Below are positions 52,462-60,480 of a stretch of DNA of 64,000 bases, in pieces. The notes under the pieces are model-generated. The model saw only the letters and a program-made list of their open reading frames with translations, was not told where the DNA came from and ran no database searches. Each line of letters begins with the position of its first letter. Position 1 is the stretch's first letter. Source of the stretch: Trebonia sp963811335 (GTDB lineage Bacteria; Actinomycetota; Actinomycetes; Streptosporangiales; Streptosporangiaceae); the NCBI GenBank assembly GCA_963811335.1, contig CAWERB010000026.1:124001-188000 (forward strand), written 5' to 3'. A program made the position numbers and the translations under genes.

Positions 52462-53649
52462 ATGGTGGTGACGGTTGATTTCTCGTTGCTCCCGGAGAGC
52501 CAGCACGCGGCGGAGATCGCCCGGCTGTACGACGCCATGGAGGCGTCCGACCGGGCTGGCTGCTACCCGCGGGTGACGGTCGAGCGGCCCTGGTCGGTGG
52601 ACAATCCCGTGCTCGAAGGCGAGTTCGCCGCGCCCGCGGCGATCCGCTGGTACCTGGAGCGGGAACTGAGCCGGCTGGCGGCCAGGGGCGCCCGGATCTC
52701 GGTCAGTCCCGGTCGCCGGTCGCTTGACCTGCATGACCCGGAACTCGGGCCGGCGGTCGACGAGACCCGCTGGGACCTGCGGCGCAAGAAGCTGTTCCTG
52801 TTCGGGCCCGAGCGCACGGCATTGTCGATCGACCGACTGCAGCACTACACCGGCACCAGGGCCGACATGTTCCAGCGCTACGTCTTGCTGACTAACTACG
52901 CCTGGCACGTGGAGGAATTCCGCGCGGCCCGGCCCGACAGCGTCGGCCCCGAGGCTGACGGCAGGCAGATGCCCGCCTGGCACCACGTGCTTCCCGGCCG
53001 GGCCGGCGTGACCATGGTGAACATCGGCGTCGGGCCGTCCAACGCCAAGACGATCATGGATCATCTCGCCGTGCTCCGCCCCGACCTGGTCCTGATGATC
53101 GGGCACTGCGCCGGCTTGCGCAACCACCAGGGCATCGGCGACCTGGTCCTGGCGACCGGCTACATGCGCGATGACCACATCCTTGATGACCTGCTCCCGT
53201 TGAGCGTTCCGGTGGTCCCCAACCACACGCTTAACACGTTGCTGCTCAGTGAGCTGACCGCGCGCGGGTTGCCCAGCCGGATGGGCATCGTCTTCACCAC
53301 CGCCAACCGGAACTGGGAGCTGCAGCTGAGCATGGTCGAGGACCGGCTGCGGGTATCTCGCGCCCTCGCCGTCGACATGGAATCCGCGACGGTCGCCGCG
53401 AACGGCTTCCGTTACCGGATCCCGACGGCGACGCTGCTCGCCGTTAGTGACAAGCCATTGCACGCTCGCCCGAAGACCAGTGCGGACGCGCAGGGCTTCT
53501 ACGCCGCAAGCCGCCGCCAGCATGTCGAGATCGCTATCTCGGTGGTTGAGAAAGTCAGGAAGCTGTACCCGGGCGGGCTGCCCACCGCTGACCTCCGCTC
53601 GCCCGACGAGCCGCTGCTCGGCGTCACGAGCACGACGCCACCGACGTGA
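52462..53649 (+). CDS. amn: AMP nucleosidase
   Basis: The 395-residue protein matches AMP nucleosidase, which splits AMP to adenine and ribose 5-phosphate. An N-terminal substrate-regulatory domain (residues 1-150) precedes the phosphorylase-like domain: NIGVGPSNAKTIMDHLAVLR, MIGHCAGLRNHQGIGDLVLA, LAVDMESATVAANGFRYRIP and LAVSDKPLHARPK. The Asp/Glu in DMESA and the SDKPLH block mark the active site. ATG at 52462 follows AAGGATGGG. Convergent with the AceE-like gene across the repeat-rich spacer. Confidence 0.9.
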   Translation: MVVTVDFSLLPESQHAAEIARLYDAMEASDRAGCYPRVTVERPWSVDNPVLEGEFAAPAAIRWYLERELSRLAARGARISVSPGRRSLDLHDPELGPAVDETRWDLRRKKLFLFGPERTALSIDRLQHYTGTRADMFQRYVLLTNYAWHVEEFRAARPDSVGPEADGRQMPAWHHVLPGRAGVTMVNIGVGPSNAKTIMDHLAVLRPDLVLMIGHCAGLRNHQGIGDLVLATGYMRDDHILDDLLPLSVPVVPNHTLNTLLLSELTARGLPSRMGIVFTTANRNWELQLSMVEDRLRVSRALAVDMESATVAANGFRYRIPTATLLAVSDKPLHARPKTSADAQGFYAASRRQHVEIAISVVEKVRKLYPGGLPTADLRSPDEPLLGVTSTTPPT

Positions 53650-53760
53650 CCGTCGGCGGGTGATCGCCCCGGTCGAACCCGGTACGGGCCGGGAAAACCC
53701 CGGCCGACTCGGCGGCCAAGGCCGCGCCAGCGGATTTACCGGTAAACAAATCACGACCGG

Positions 53761-53793
53761 TAAAGAAAAGACGTCCAGAACGTCTTTTCTTTA
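53761..53793. terminator. Perfect 14-bp hairpin, likely bidirectional terminator
   Basis: TAAAGAAAAGACGT (53761-53774) and ACGTCTTTTCTTTA (53780-53793) are exact complements around a 5-nt loop CCAGA. T-rich 3' arms on both strands suit a bidirectional terminator between the convergent amn and AceE-like genes. TTTACCGGTAAA palindromes flank it. Confidence 0.7.
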
Positions 53794-53836
53794 CATCCGG
53801 TGAAAAGTTTACCTGATACGAAAAATTTACCGACAA

Positions 53837-53918
53837 GCCTGTCGCCGGAGGGGTGCGTGGCGAGCCTGTTGCCGGAGGGGTTGCGTGGCAAGTCTGTTGC
53901 CGGAGGGGTCCGTGGTAA
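53837..53918. repeat. Minisatellite A: three ~27-bp units
   Basis: Units of 27, 28 and 27 bp begin at 53837, 53864 and 53892. Each contains the core TGCCGGAGGGG-T-CGTGG (first unit TCGCCGG). The spacer is otherwise noncoding. Confidence 0.8.
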
Positions 53919-53937
53919 GCCGGGGCCGTCCCGGTCG

Positions 53938-54042
53938 GCCGGGAGCACTATCGGCCACGCCAGTATCACCATCGGCCACGCCGGGAGCACCATCGGCCAC
54001 GCCAGTATCACCGCCGGCCACGCCGGTATCACCGCCGGCCAC
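53938..54042. repeat. Minisatellite B: five 21-bp units
   Basis: GCCGGGAGCACTATCGGCCAC and four variants start at 53938, 53959, 53980, 54001 and 54022. The 21-bp period is codon-compatible: one plus frame gives GHAGSTI/GHASITA heptads, one minus frame gives hydrophobic AWP-rich heptads. No start or ribosome site supports translation. Confidence 0.85.
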
Positions 54043-54087
54043 GCCCCTTGGCAGCAAGCGACGGACCCTCATTAACCGGCCTCGCCG

Positions 54088-56415
54088 CTAGTCAACCAGG
54101 TCGAGGGCCGCGCCGATTACCGAGCCGGTGTCGATGTGGTGGTAGCGGTAGGTGCTGTCGATGTCGCCTGACTGGCCGAAAGTCGTGACACCCAGGTGCG
54201 CGGCGGGCACCCGGTTGACGCCCGCGAGGAACGCAAGCGTGTGCGGGTGACCGTCCAGCACCGTGACCATCGGCGCCGCGCGCTCGGCGGCGAAGACGCT
54301 GTCGAGGATCCAGTCCGGCGCGCTGCCCAGCCCGCGCCGCGCCCGCAGCGCGCGGAACAGCAGGTCCGGGCTGGTGACGCAGATGACGTCCGCGCCGAAG
54401 CCGATCGCGTCAAGCCGTTCCGCGGCGGCCAGCGCCTCAGGGACGAGGGCGCCCATCGCGCAGATCGTGACGGCGGGCTCCGCGCGGCGCCGCAGCTGGT
54501 ACGCCCCGGCGACCACGCACCGCCGGCGCCTTTCGCGCGCGGCCGGGTCGGCGGGCACCGCCGCAAGCGTCTGGTCCACCGGCCGGGTGGACAGCCGCAG
54601 GTAGGCCGACTGCCCGCCGGGCCTGCCGAGCTGTGCGAGCGAGGCGAGCAGCACCCACTCGGTGTCGATCGCGAAGGCGGGCTCGTAGCTGACGCAGCCC
54701 GGCTGCTCCACGCCGATCGACGGGGTGACGACCGACTGATGCGCGCCGCCCTCGGGAGCGAGGCTGACCCCGGAGGGAGTGCCGACGAGGATCGACTGAC
54801 CGCCCGCGTAGATGCCGAACGACCACGGCTCAAGCGCCCGCGCGACGAAGGGGTCATAGAGTACACCGACGGGGAAGGTCGGTTGTCCCACCCGGCTCCA
54901 GGTCGCGCCTAGCTCGCCTAGGGCGCCGACCAGGTTCGTTTCCGCGATGCCGAGCTCGATGTGCTGCCCGGCCGGCCGTTCGCGCCAGTGCAGGATCGTC
55001 TCGCTGTCATCGGCGAACCAGTCCGTGCGCTCGGCCGAGGACCAGACGCCGGCCTTGTTCACCCAGCCGGCCAGGTTGGTGCTCGAGCTGACATCCGGGC
55101 TCACGGTCACGATCCGCGCGCCCACCTGCGGGGCCGCGCGGTTGACGTCGAGCAGCGCGCGGCCGAGCGCCGACTGCGTGGTCGCCGTGCCGGACGGGGT
55201 GCGCCCCAGGTCGGCCGGCACCGGCGGCGGCTCAAGCAGCGGAACGGAGTCACGCCGCACCCGTTCCGCCGCCGCCGCGCACAGCGCCGCCTCGGGTGAG
55301 CCGTCGGGGAACCGCAGCCACGGATGAGCCGGGTCCGCACCGGTCCGCCCGGCGAGCTCGCCCAGCTGCGCCTCGGTGAGCAGCGCGGAGTGGTTCTGCG
55401 GGTGACCCTCGATGGCCAGCCCGTATCCCTTCACCGTGTAGGCGAAGATCACCGTCGGCCGGGCGTCGTCGATCGCGGCGAAGGCGCCGGCCAGCGCCGC
55501 CTGGTCGTGACCGCCCAGGTTGCGGAAGGCCGCGCGCAGCGCGTCGTCGCCGACGCCGCCGAGCAGCCCGCGGAGCGGCTCCGCGTCCGGCCCCGGGCCA
55601 GGCAGCCGGTTTCGCAGCTCATCCGCGGGGCACCGCAGCAGCCGCTGGTACTCGGGATTCGGCATCCGGTCGATCCGGCCGCGCAGCAGCTCGCCCCCGG
55701 GCTGAGCGAACAGCTCCTCGAGCCGGTGACCGTACTTCACGGTGAGCACCTGCCAGCCCGCGGCCTCGAACATTCCCTGCAAACGGGGCGTGCCGATGCC
55801 TGGCACCACCCGGTCGAGCGACTGCCGGTTCAGGTCGACGATCCACACCACTTCGCCCAGGTCGGCGACCATCGGGTCGCCGACCGCCTCCCAGACGGCG
55901 CCCTCGTCTAGTTCCGCGTCGCCGAGCAGCGAGTACTGGCGCCCGCCGGGGAGCTCACCGAAGTGATCCGCGACGTAACGGTGCGCGAGCGCGCCCCACA
56001 GCGGCGCCGTCGCACCGATGCCGACCGATCCGGTGGAGTAGTCCACCGGATCGGGGTCCTTGGTGCGGCTCGGGTAGGACTGCAGGCCGCCGAACTGCCG
56101 CAGCGTCGTCAGGTAGGACTCGTCTAGCTGGCCGAGCAGGTAGTTGACCGCGTGCAGCACGGGGGAGGCGTGCGGCTTCACCGAGACCCGGTCGCCGGCC
56201 CGCAGGTGCCTGAACCACAGCGAGGTCATGATCGAGACCATCGACGCGCTCGAGGCCTGGTGCCCGCCGACCTTCAGGCCGGTCGGGTTCGGACGCACCC
56301 GGTTGGCGTGGTCGATGATCGCGGTCGACAGCCAGAGCACGCGGTCCTCGATGGACTTCAGGATCGCGAAGTCTGCCTCGTCGGCGCGCTCGGAGTGACT
56401 GAGCGAGTTGGTCAT
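54088..56415 (-). CDS. Transketolase-like / AceE-type pyruvate dehydrogenase E1 homologue
   Basis: The 775-residue thiamine-diphosphate enzyme has the homodimeric AceE architecture. The TPP motif starts at YSLLGDAELDEGAVWEA near 165 and ends at VDLNRQSLDR. A pyrimidine-domain block (HIELGIAETNLVGALGELGA) lies near 490, with GGAHQSVVTPSIG and the C-terminal domain TTFGQSGDIDSTYRYHHID. It is about 110 residues shorter than AceE and no E2/E3 genes are nearby, so it may act on another 2-oxo acid or as a transketolase-like enzyme. ATG at 56415 follows GGAAA. Confidence 0.82.
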   Translation of the reverse strand: MTNSLSHSERADEADFAILKSIEDRVLWLSTAIIDHANRVRPNPTGLKVGGHQASSASMVSIMTSLWFRHLRAGDRVSVKPHASPVLHAVNYLLGQLDESYLTTLRQFGGLQSYPSRTKDPDPVDYSTGSVGIGATAPLWGALAHRYVADHFGELPGGRQYSLLGDAELDEGAVWEAVGDPMVADLGEVVWIVDLNRQSLDRVVPGIGTPRLQGMFEAAGWQVLTVKYGHRLEELFAQPGGELLRGRIDRMPNPEYQRLLRCPADELRNRLPGPGPDAEPLRGLLGGVGDDALRAAFRNLGGHDQAALAGAFAAIDDARPTVIFAYTVKGYGLAIEGHPQNHSALLTEAQLGELAGRTGADPAHPWLRFPDGSPEAALCAAAAERVRRDSVPLLEPPPVPADLGRTPSGTATTQSALGRALLDVNRAAPQVGARIVTVSPDVSSSTNLAGWVNKAGVWSSAERTDWFADDSETILHWRERPAGQHIELGIAETNLVGALGELGATWSRVGQPTFPVGVLYDPFVARALEPWSFGIYAGGQSILVGTPSGVSLAPEGGAHQSVVTPSIGVEQPGCVSYEPAFAIDTEWVLLASLAQLGRPGGQSAYLRLSTRPVDQTLAAVPADPAARERRRRCVVAGAYQLRRRAEPAVTICAMGALVPEALAAAERLDAIGFGADVICVTSPDLLFRALRARRGLGSAPDWILDSVFAAERAAPMVTVLDGHPHTLAFLAGVNRVPAAHLGVTTFGQSGDIDSTYRYHHIDTGSVIGAALDLVD

Positions 56416-56503
56416 CGTTTCCAGTATCACATGCGGCGGTCAGGCGGTCATCGCGTGCGAGAGCGCGGTCATCGCGTGCGAGAGCCTTGCGCAGGAGCGG
56501 CCC

Positions 56504-56848
56504 TCAGGCCTTCTCGCGGACCAGAGGGCCGAGGGGGGCGGCGTGCCAGGAGCTGAACCGGATCTGGCCAAACCAGCCGGGCAGGTTCATGCGGCCGGAG
56601 GTGACCGCCGCGTCCAGTGCCGCCATCGCGTCCGCGGCGCTGCCCTCGATCTCGTAGATCGCCGCGTGCGTGAAGTTGTCCGGCTCGGTCGGCTCGTCAA
56701 GCGCGGGCACCAGCGCGTACCTTGTCGCGGCGGCGAACCCCGGCAGGGTCAGGATCTCGGCGATGTGCAGGCCGTACCAGGCGTTGTACTCGTCTTCTGG
56801 TACCGAGTCAGGGCGGCGGCTGAAGACGACGTGGACGGTGTGCGGCAT
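56504..56848 (-). CDS. EthD/Dabb-like dimeric alpha-beta barrel protein 1
   Basis: The 114-residue protein reads TVHVVFSRRPDSVPEDEYNA, WYGLHIAEILTLPGFAAATR then AAIYEIEG. The EFNxWYxxHhxEIL...PGF pattern is that of small dimeric alpha-beta barrels such as EthD or stress-responsive Dabb proteins, often helpers in aromatic or polyketide metabolism. ATG at 56848 follows GGGAGG. It is divergent from a paralogue at 57004, with a TATACGAT motif between. Confidence 0.75.
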   Translation of the reverse strand: MPHTVHVVFSRRPDSVPEDEYNAWYGLHIAEILTLPGFAAATRYALVPALDEPTEPDNFTHAAIYEIEGSAADAMAALDAAVTSGRMNLPGWFGQIRFSSWHAAPLGPLVREKA

Positions 56849-56926
56849 GAATGACCTCCCGCTGCTCCCGCCTCGCTGGCGGCGCTGGCAGAGCTGTACG
56901 TCACAACTCGCGCTCGGCAATGATCC

Positions 56927-56934
56927 TATACGAT
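56927..56934. promoter_or_regulatory. TATACGAT motif, putative GntR operator core
   Basis: This motif lies midway between the divergent EthD-like genes. Identical copies are at 58270-58277 (between the GntR gene and the cyclase) and 59226-59233, and an inverted copy is in the GntR gene start (58117-58124). FadR-type GntR proteins bind similar A+T-rich palindromes. Confidence 0.45.
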
Positions 56935-57003
56935 GTGATGCTATCGTCCTGCGGGCCCGCGGCCGAGTAGCCGTGGTCGTTCCGCGAGCAGAGGGGAGGC
57001 AAC

Positions 57004-57405
57004 ATGGCCCAGAGCCTTCAGGTCGTGTTCAGCGACGCGGGCGGGCCGGGGAACCCGGTCCCCGACGAGTCCTTCGACGGCTGGTATGCCGAGCACCTTG
57101 ACGAGATCCTCCTGATCCCTGGCTTCACCTCGGCGCAGCGGTACGCCCTAGAGGAGGTGACCAAGCCGGCGGGCGGCGCGATCCCGGGCCGTCGGCTGTG
57201 CGTCTACACCACCACGAAGGCCCCGGCCGAACTGCGCGCCGAGATGGAACGGATGAACCTGCTGTCCGCCGATTCCTACCAGCGCCTCAAGGACGGCGAC
57301 TCCAACGGGCCGGAGTTGCCGGGGTGGTGGGACAGCGTGCGGTTCGCGGCCTGGAACCTGATCCCGATCGGCGAGCGCGTCGAGGCGACCGCCGCCGGAC
57401 GGTAG
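57004..57405 (+). CDS. EthD/Dabb-like dimeric alpha-beta barrel protein 2
   Basis: Paralogue of the divergent neighbour, 133 residues: LQVVFSDAGGPGNPVPDESF, then GWYAEHLDEILLIPGFTSAQ, and the C-terminal PELPGWWDSVRFAAWNLIPI. Both share WY-x3-H-x-(D/A)EIL-x(1-2)-PGF and a final W-x(1-2)-RF-x-(S/A)W motif. Possibly a heterodimer with its neighbour in a catabolic pathway controlled by the adjacent GntR gene. ATG at 57004 follows AGGGGAGG. Confidence 0.75.
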   Translation: MAQSLQVVFSDAGGPGNPVPDESFDGWYAEHLDEILLIPGFTSAQRYALEEVTKPAGGAIPGRRLCVYTTTKAPAELRAEMERMNLLSADSYQRLKDGDSNGPELPGWWDSVRFAAWNLIPIGERVEATAAGR

Positions 57406-57413
57406 GAAGTCCA

Positions 57414-58151
57414 TCACGGCCTCGCGGCCGTGGCGGAGCCCGCGCCCCTGGCGCTCGGGGTGCGGGCGGTCGTCCCGTTGCGCGGAGCGCGGGCGGCGAT
57501 CACCTTGTCGTTGGCCTGGTGAATTGCCCGGTAGGCCTCGACTGTCTGCAGCTTGTGCCATCGCGCATAGGCCTCGACCTCGTCCTTTGTGCCCTCTGCG
57601 AGCAGCTTGATGAGCTGCAGGTGCTCGCCGAGCGCCTCCTCCGAGCGCTGCGGCAGGTACGCGAACATCGTCGAGCGGACCCGGTCAAGGCGGGAGTTCG
57701 CGTGCTCAAGCAGCTCGATGAGATACGTGTTGGGGCACCGGGAGATGATCGTCTGGTGCAGCGACCGGTTCAGCTTGCTGAACCTGAGCGGATCCGCGCG
57801 GGCCGCGGCCTCCTCCATGGCTGCGGCGATCCTCCGCAGCCGGGTGAAATCCGATCTTCGCAGGTGCTGTTGTGCCTCCCCGCTTGCCGCCCCCTCCAAG
57901 ATCGCGAGCGCGACCATGCTCTGTTCCCAGGACGTTGAGTCCACCGGCGACACGACGGCGCCCACGTTCGGCGAGAAGCGCACCCAGCCCTCGGCTTCCA
58001 GGCGGCGTAGCGCCTCCCGCACCGGGATCGGGCTCACGCCCAGTTCTCTGGCAAGAGCGTCGATCTTGAGCCGTTCTAGCGGCGCGATGCTCCCAGAATG
58101 GATCCGGTCCCGGAGAATCGTATAGGCGCGCTCTTGCTTGTTCACGTTCAC
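57414..58151 (-). CDS. GntR-family regulator, FadR/FCD subgroup
   Basis: A winged HTH (AYTILRDRIHSGSIAPLERL, ELGVSPIPVREALRRLEAEG) is followed by an FCD ligand domain, residues about 80-215. RFSKLNRSLHQTIISRCPNT and EEALGEHLQLIKLLAEGTKD supply the Asp/His metal-site region. The last 25 residues are low-complexity. Start GTG at 58151. It lies between the EthD-like pair and the cyclase/LLM/ABC genes and probably controls them through TATACGAT sites. Confidence 0.9.
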   Translation of the reverse strand: MNVNKQERAYTILRDRIHSGSIAPLERLKIDALARELGVSPIPVREALRRLEAEGWVRFSPNVGAVVSPVDSTSWEQSMVALAILEGAASGEAQQHLRRSDFTRLRRIAAAMEEAAARADPLRFSKLNRSLHQTIISRCPNTYLIELLEHANSRLDRVRSTMFAYLPQRSEEALGEHLQLIKLLAEGTKDEVEAYARWHKLQTVEAYRAIHQANDKVIAARAPRNGTTARTPSARGAGSATAARP

Positions 58152-58312
58152 CTAGCGTAACGGGTTGTGGCGGCACCATGGTTCGGCGCGTTATCGGCGG
58201 ATGAAATTGTGCTGCGGCCACAACTTGCGCGCAAGCCGCGCTGGTGCTGGTGGCTTCCCGGGCGAAAGCTATACGATATCAGTATGGGCTGACCTCACTG
58301 CGAGTGGACGAT

Positions 58313-59211
58313 GCCGGACGTGGATCAGGGCGCTGGCCGCGACCGCATCCGTTCGGTGCTGACGACCGGCGGGGGCACCGCGAACCTCATCGACACCGCC
58401 GCGCGGGCACGAGCCGCCGCCTGCATCTCGGTACTGGGCACTCCGTCAGCCTGGCCCGCCCTCTGCTCGGCGGGGACTACAACACGACTCGCAAGCACGC
58501 CCCGGCTTCTAGCACGAGACCTGGTACGAGTCCCGCACCAGACGGCATGGGCTGGGGTCAGGACCACGTCATACTCAATCCGCACGGCCTGGCAGAACAC
58601 GCACCTAGACGCGCTCAACCACGTCGCCGTGGACGGCACTTTCTACGGCGGGCGGCCGGTGACCGAGGACGGGAGCAGGGCTCGGCCGACGTGCTGGCCC
58701 CCGACGGGCTCGTGACCCGCGCCATCCACGTGGACATCCCTGCTGCACCGCGGCACTGACGTGGGCTGACCGCCCAGTCGAAGGCGCGGACATCGACGCC
58801 GCGCTCGGCCGGTGCCGGGCTCGCCGTGGCGCCGGGCGACGCGCATCATCCTCGACATGGGGCGGGACCGGTTCGAGGCGGCCAGCGGGCCACATGCTCG
58901 GCGGACCGGAGAACGGGCAGGACGCGGGCGGCGGGCTGTCCGCCGACGGCGCGCGCTGGGTGGCGGAGCACCAGGTCTCGATCCTGGCCTGGGACATGCT
59001 CGACTCGCGGGACGCGAAGGCGGCGCACGCCACCGCGCACATCTTGACCTGGGCGATCGGGCTGCTCGCTCCTCGACAACTGCGACTTCGCCGCGCATGC
59101 GCCTCGCGCACGCGGCGGCTGGTACTCAAGGTGGCCGGCGCCCTGGTCGTGTCCCTGCTCGCCATCGAGGGGGCGAACGGGGTGAACCTCAACCCCCTTG
59201 TATTGACCTAG
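58313..59211 (+). pseudogene. Cyclase-family hydrolase (kynurenine formamidase-like), multiply frameshifted
   Basis: Pieces in different frames rebuild a putative-cyclase (PF04199-type) protein: LGTGHSVSLARPLLGGDYNT, WGQDHVILNPHG, the metal motif THLDALNHVAVDGTFYGG, AEHQVSILAWDMLDSRDAKA, and the C-terminus LVVSLLAIEGANGVNLNPLV. The HxD metal ligands in THLDALNH are present. At least five indels are needed over 900 bp. The family hydrolyses cyclic or amide substrates in aromatic catabolism. Confidence 0.7.
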
Positions 59212-59282
59212 GGCATAACCGAACATATACGATCTATTGGGGTCTTTCCGTCGTTCTTGCTGGTCAGCCGCTTGTCAGGTCG

Positions 59283-60187
59283 TCAGCTTGTTAGTGCGGG
59301 GGCGAGGCGGCGCCAGGCGTCGAGCGCGAGGGCTTCGTCGCCGCTGCCGCTGCCGACAGACGTAGACGCACACGTGATCGGCTCCCGCGTCATGGTGCGC
59401 GCGGACCCGGGCCGCGATCGCGTCCTCGTCGCCGTGGGCGACCAGCGCGTCCACCAGCCGGTCGCTGGCAGGAGCACGCAAATCGTCGCCGGTGAAGCCG
59501 AGGCGGCGAAGATTGCGCACGTAGTTGGGCAGGGCGAGATAGTCGTTGACGAACGCCCTGGCCCGCTCGCGGCCGCGCCGCCGATCGGGGTCGAGCACCA
59601 CGGCCTGCTCGGGAGCGAGCACGGTGCCGGGGCCCATCGCCTCGCGGGCCGCGGCCGTGTGCTCGGGCGGGACGAGGTACGGATGCGCCGCGCACGGCCC
59701 GTTCGCGCGCCAGGGACAGCATCCGCGGACCGAGCGCGGCCAGCATCCGCTCGCCGGCGGGCACCGGCGGCGCGGCCGCGTCCAGCGCGTCCAGGTACGC
59801 GACCATCTTCCAGTACGGGCGGGCGTACGGCACGCCCAAAGTGCCCTCCACCAGCGGCGCATGGCTGTTCCCTAGGCCGAGCAGGAACCGGGGGCCGAAC
59901 CGTGCCATGAGGCTCGCGTGCCTGCTTGCCACCTCCGCCGGATCGTGCATCCATATATTCAGCACCCCGGTCGCGACCGCTATCCGGCGGGTCGCGGCCA
60001 GCAGGTGCTCGGCGGCGCCAAGCACGTCACCTCCCGCGTCCGGGATGAAGATGGCCCCGTACCCGAGGTCCTCCAGCTCGGCGGCCGCAGCGGCCCGCGC
60101 GCCGCGGTCCGGGTTATACCGCAGCTCACGGCTCCAGATCCCCGCTCTGCCCAGATCAATCGCCACGTCTTCGGCCGCCTTCGCCAC
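59283..60187 (-). pseudogene. LLM-class F420-dependent oxidoreductase (TIGR03620-like), two frameshifts
   Basis: VAIDLGRAGIWSRELRYNPD, LEDLGYGAIFIPDAGGDVLG and TRRIAVATGVLNIWMHDPAE identify the luciferase-like monooxygenase fold of the TIGR03620 type, with SHAPLVEG later. The frame shifts near 59700, where PYLVPPEHTAAAREAMGPGT continues, and again near 59365, before GDEALALDAWRRLAPAL and the stop at 59283. Relatives use F420 to reduce or oxidise small organic compounds. GTG at 60166 is an alternative start nearer the conserved sequence. Confidence 0.75.
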
Positions 60188-60312
60188 CGGGTACGAGACA
60201 AGATCGTGATTGTCTCTGGCTGAGTTAACTCTCGACGCTTCGACGCGCCCCGGTCTACAGTTTCATATATGTTTCGGACCGGTTAAAATGATCGGCCTGG
60301 GAGGTTTTGCGA
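60188..60312. promoter_or_regulatory. Divergent promoter region between LLM gene and ABC operon
   Basis: A+T-rich patches ACAGTTTCATATATGTTTCG and GGTTAAAATGATCGG lie at about 60256-60295, just upstream of the small frame at 60313. They probably contain the ABC operon promoter. The CATATAT phrase recurs at 60452. Confidence 0.35.
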
Positions 60313-60480
60313 ATGGTCGGCTCGAGTGACACAGCCGCGGCAGGGGCACCTCCGACGCATTATCGCAGGGAATGGGCCTTTTTGACCACCGCGCTGTCCC
60401 CACAGAGCCGGGTGCGCGCACCCCAGATCGGCAAGGCCGGACGCAGGAAGTCATATATTGACGGGGAGCCGTCGCGGTGA
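60313..60480 (+). CDS. Possible small protein (55 aa) ahead of the ABC transporter
   Basis: ATG at 60313 follows GGGAGG with a 9-bp gap. The frame stays open for 55 codons to a TGA that overlaps the ATPase GTG start (GTGA at 60477-60480), a typical translational coupling. The product is basic (HYRREWAFLTTALSPQSRVR, then GKAGRRKSYIDGEPSR) with no recognised domain. In this error-prone part of the window it could instead be the tail of a broken longer gene, or a leader peptide. Confidence 0.4.
   Translation: MVGSSDTAAAGAPPTHYRREWAFLTTALSPQSRVRAPQIGKAGRRKSYIDGEPSR

Noticed and set aside
53800..54075. Heptad-repeat peptides read from the 21-bp minisatellite on either strand
   Set aside because: Products arise automatically from a repeat whose length is a multiple of three; starts lack ribosome sites.
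58117..58124. Fourth TATACGAT copy (inverted) as an operator
   Set aside because: It lies inside the GntR coding sequence for the conserved YTILRDRI segment, so it may be a codon coincidence; kept only as supporting evidence.
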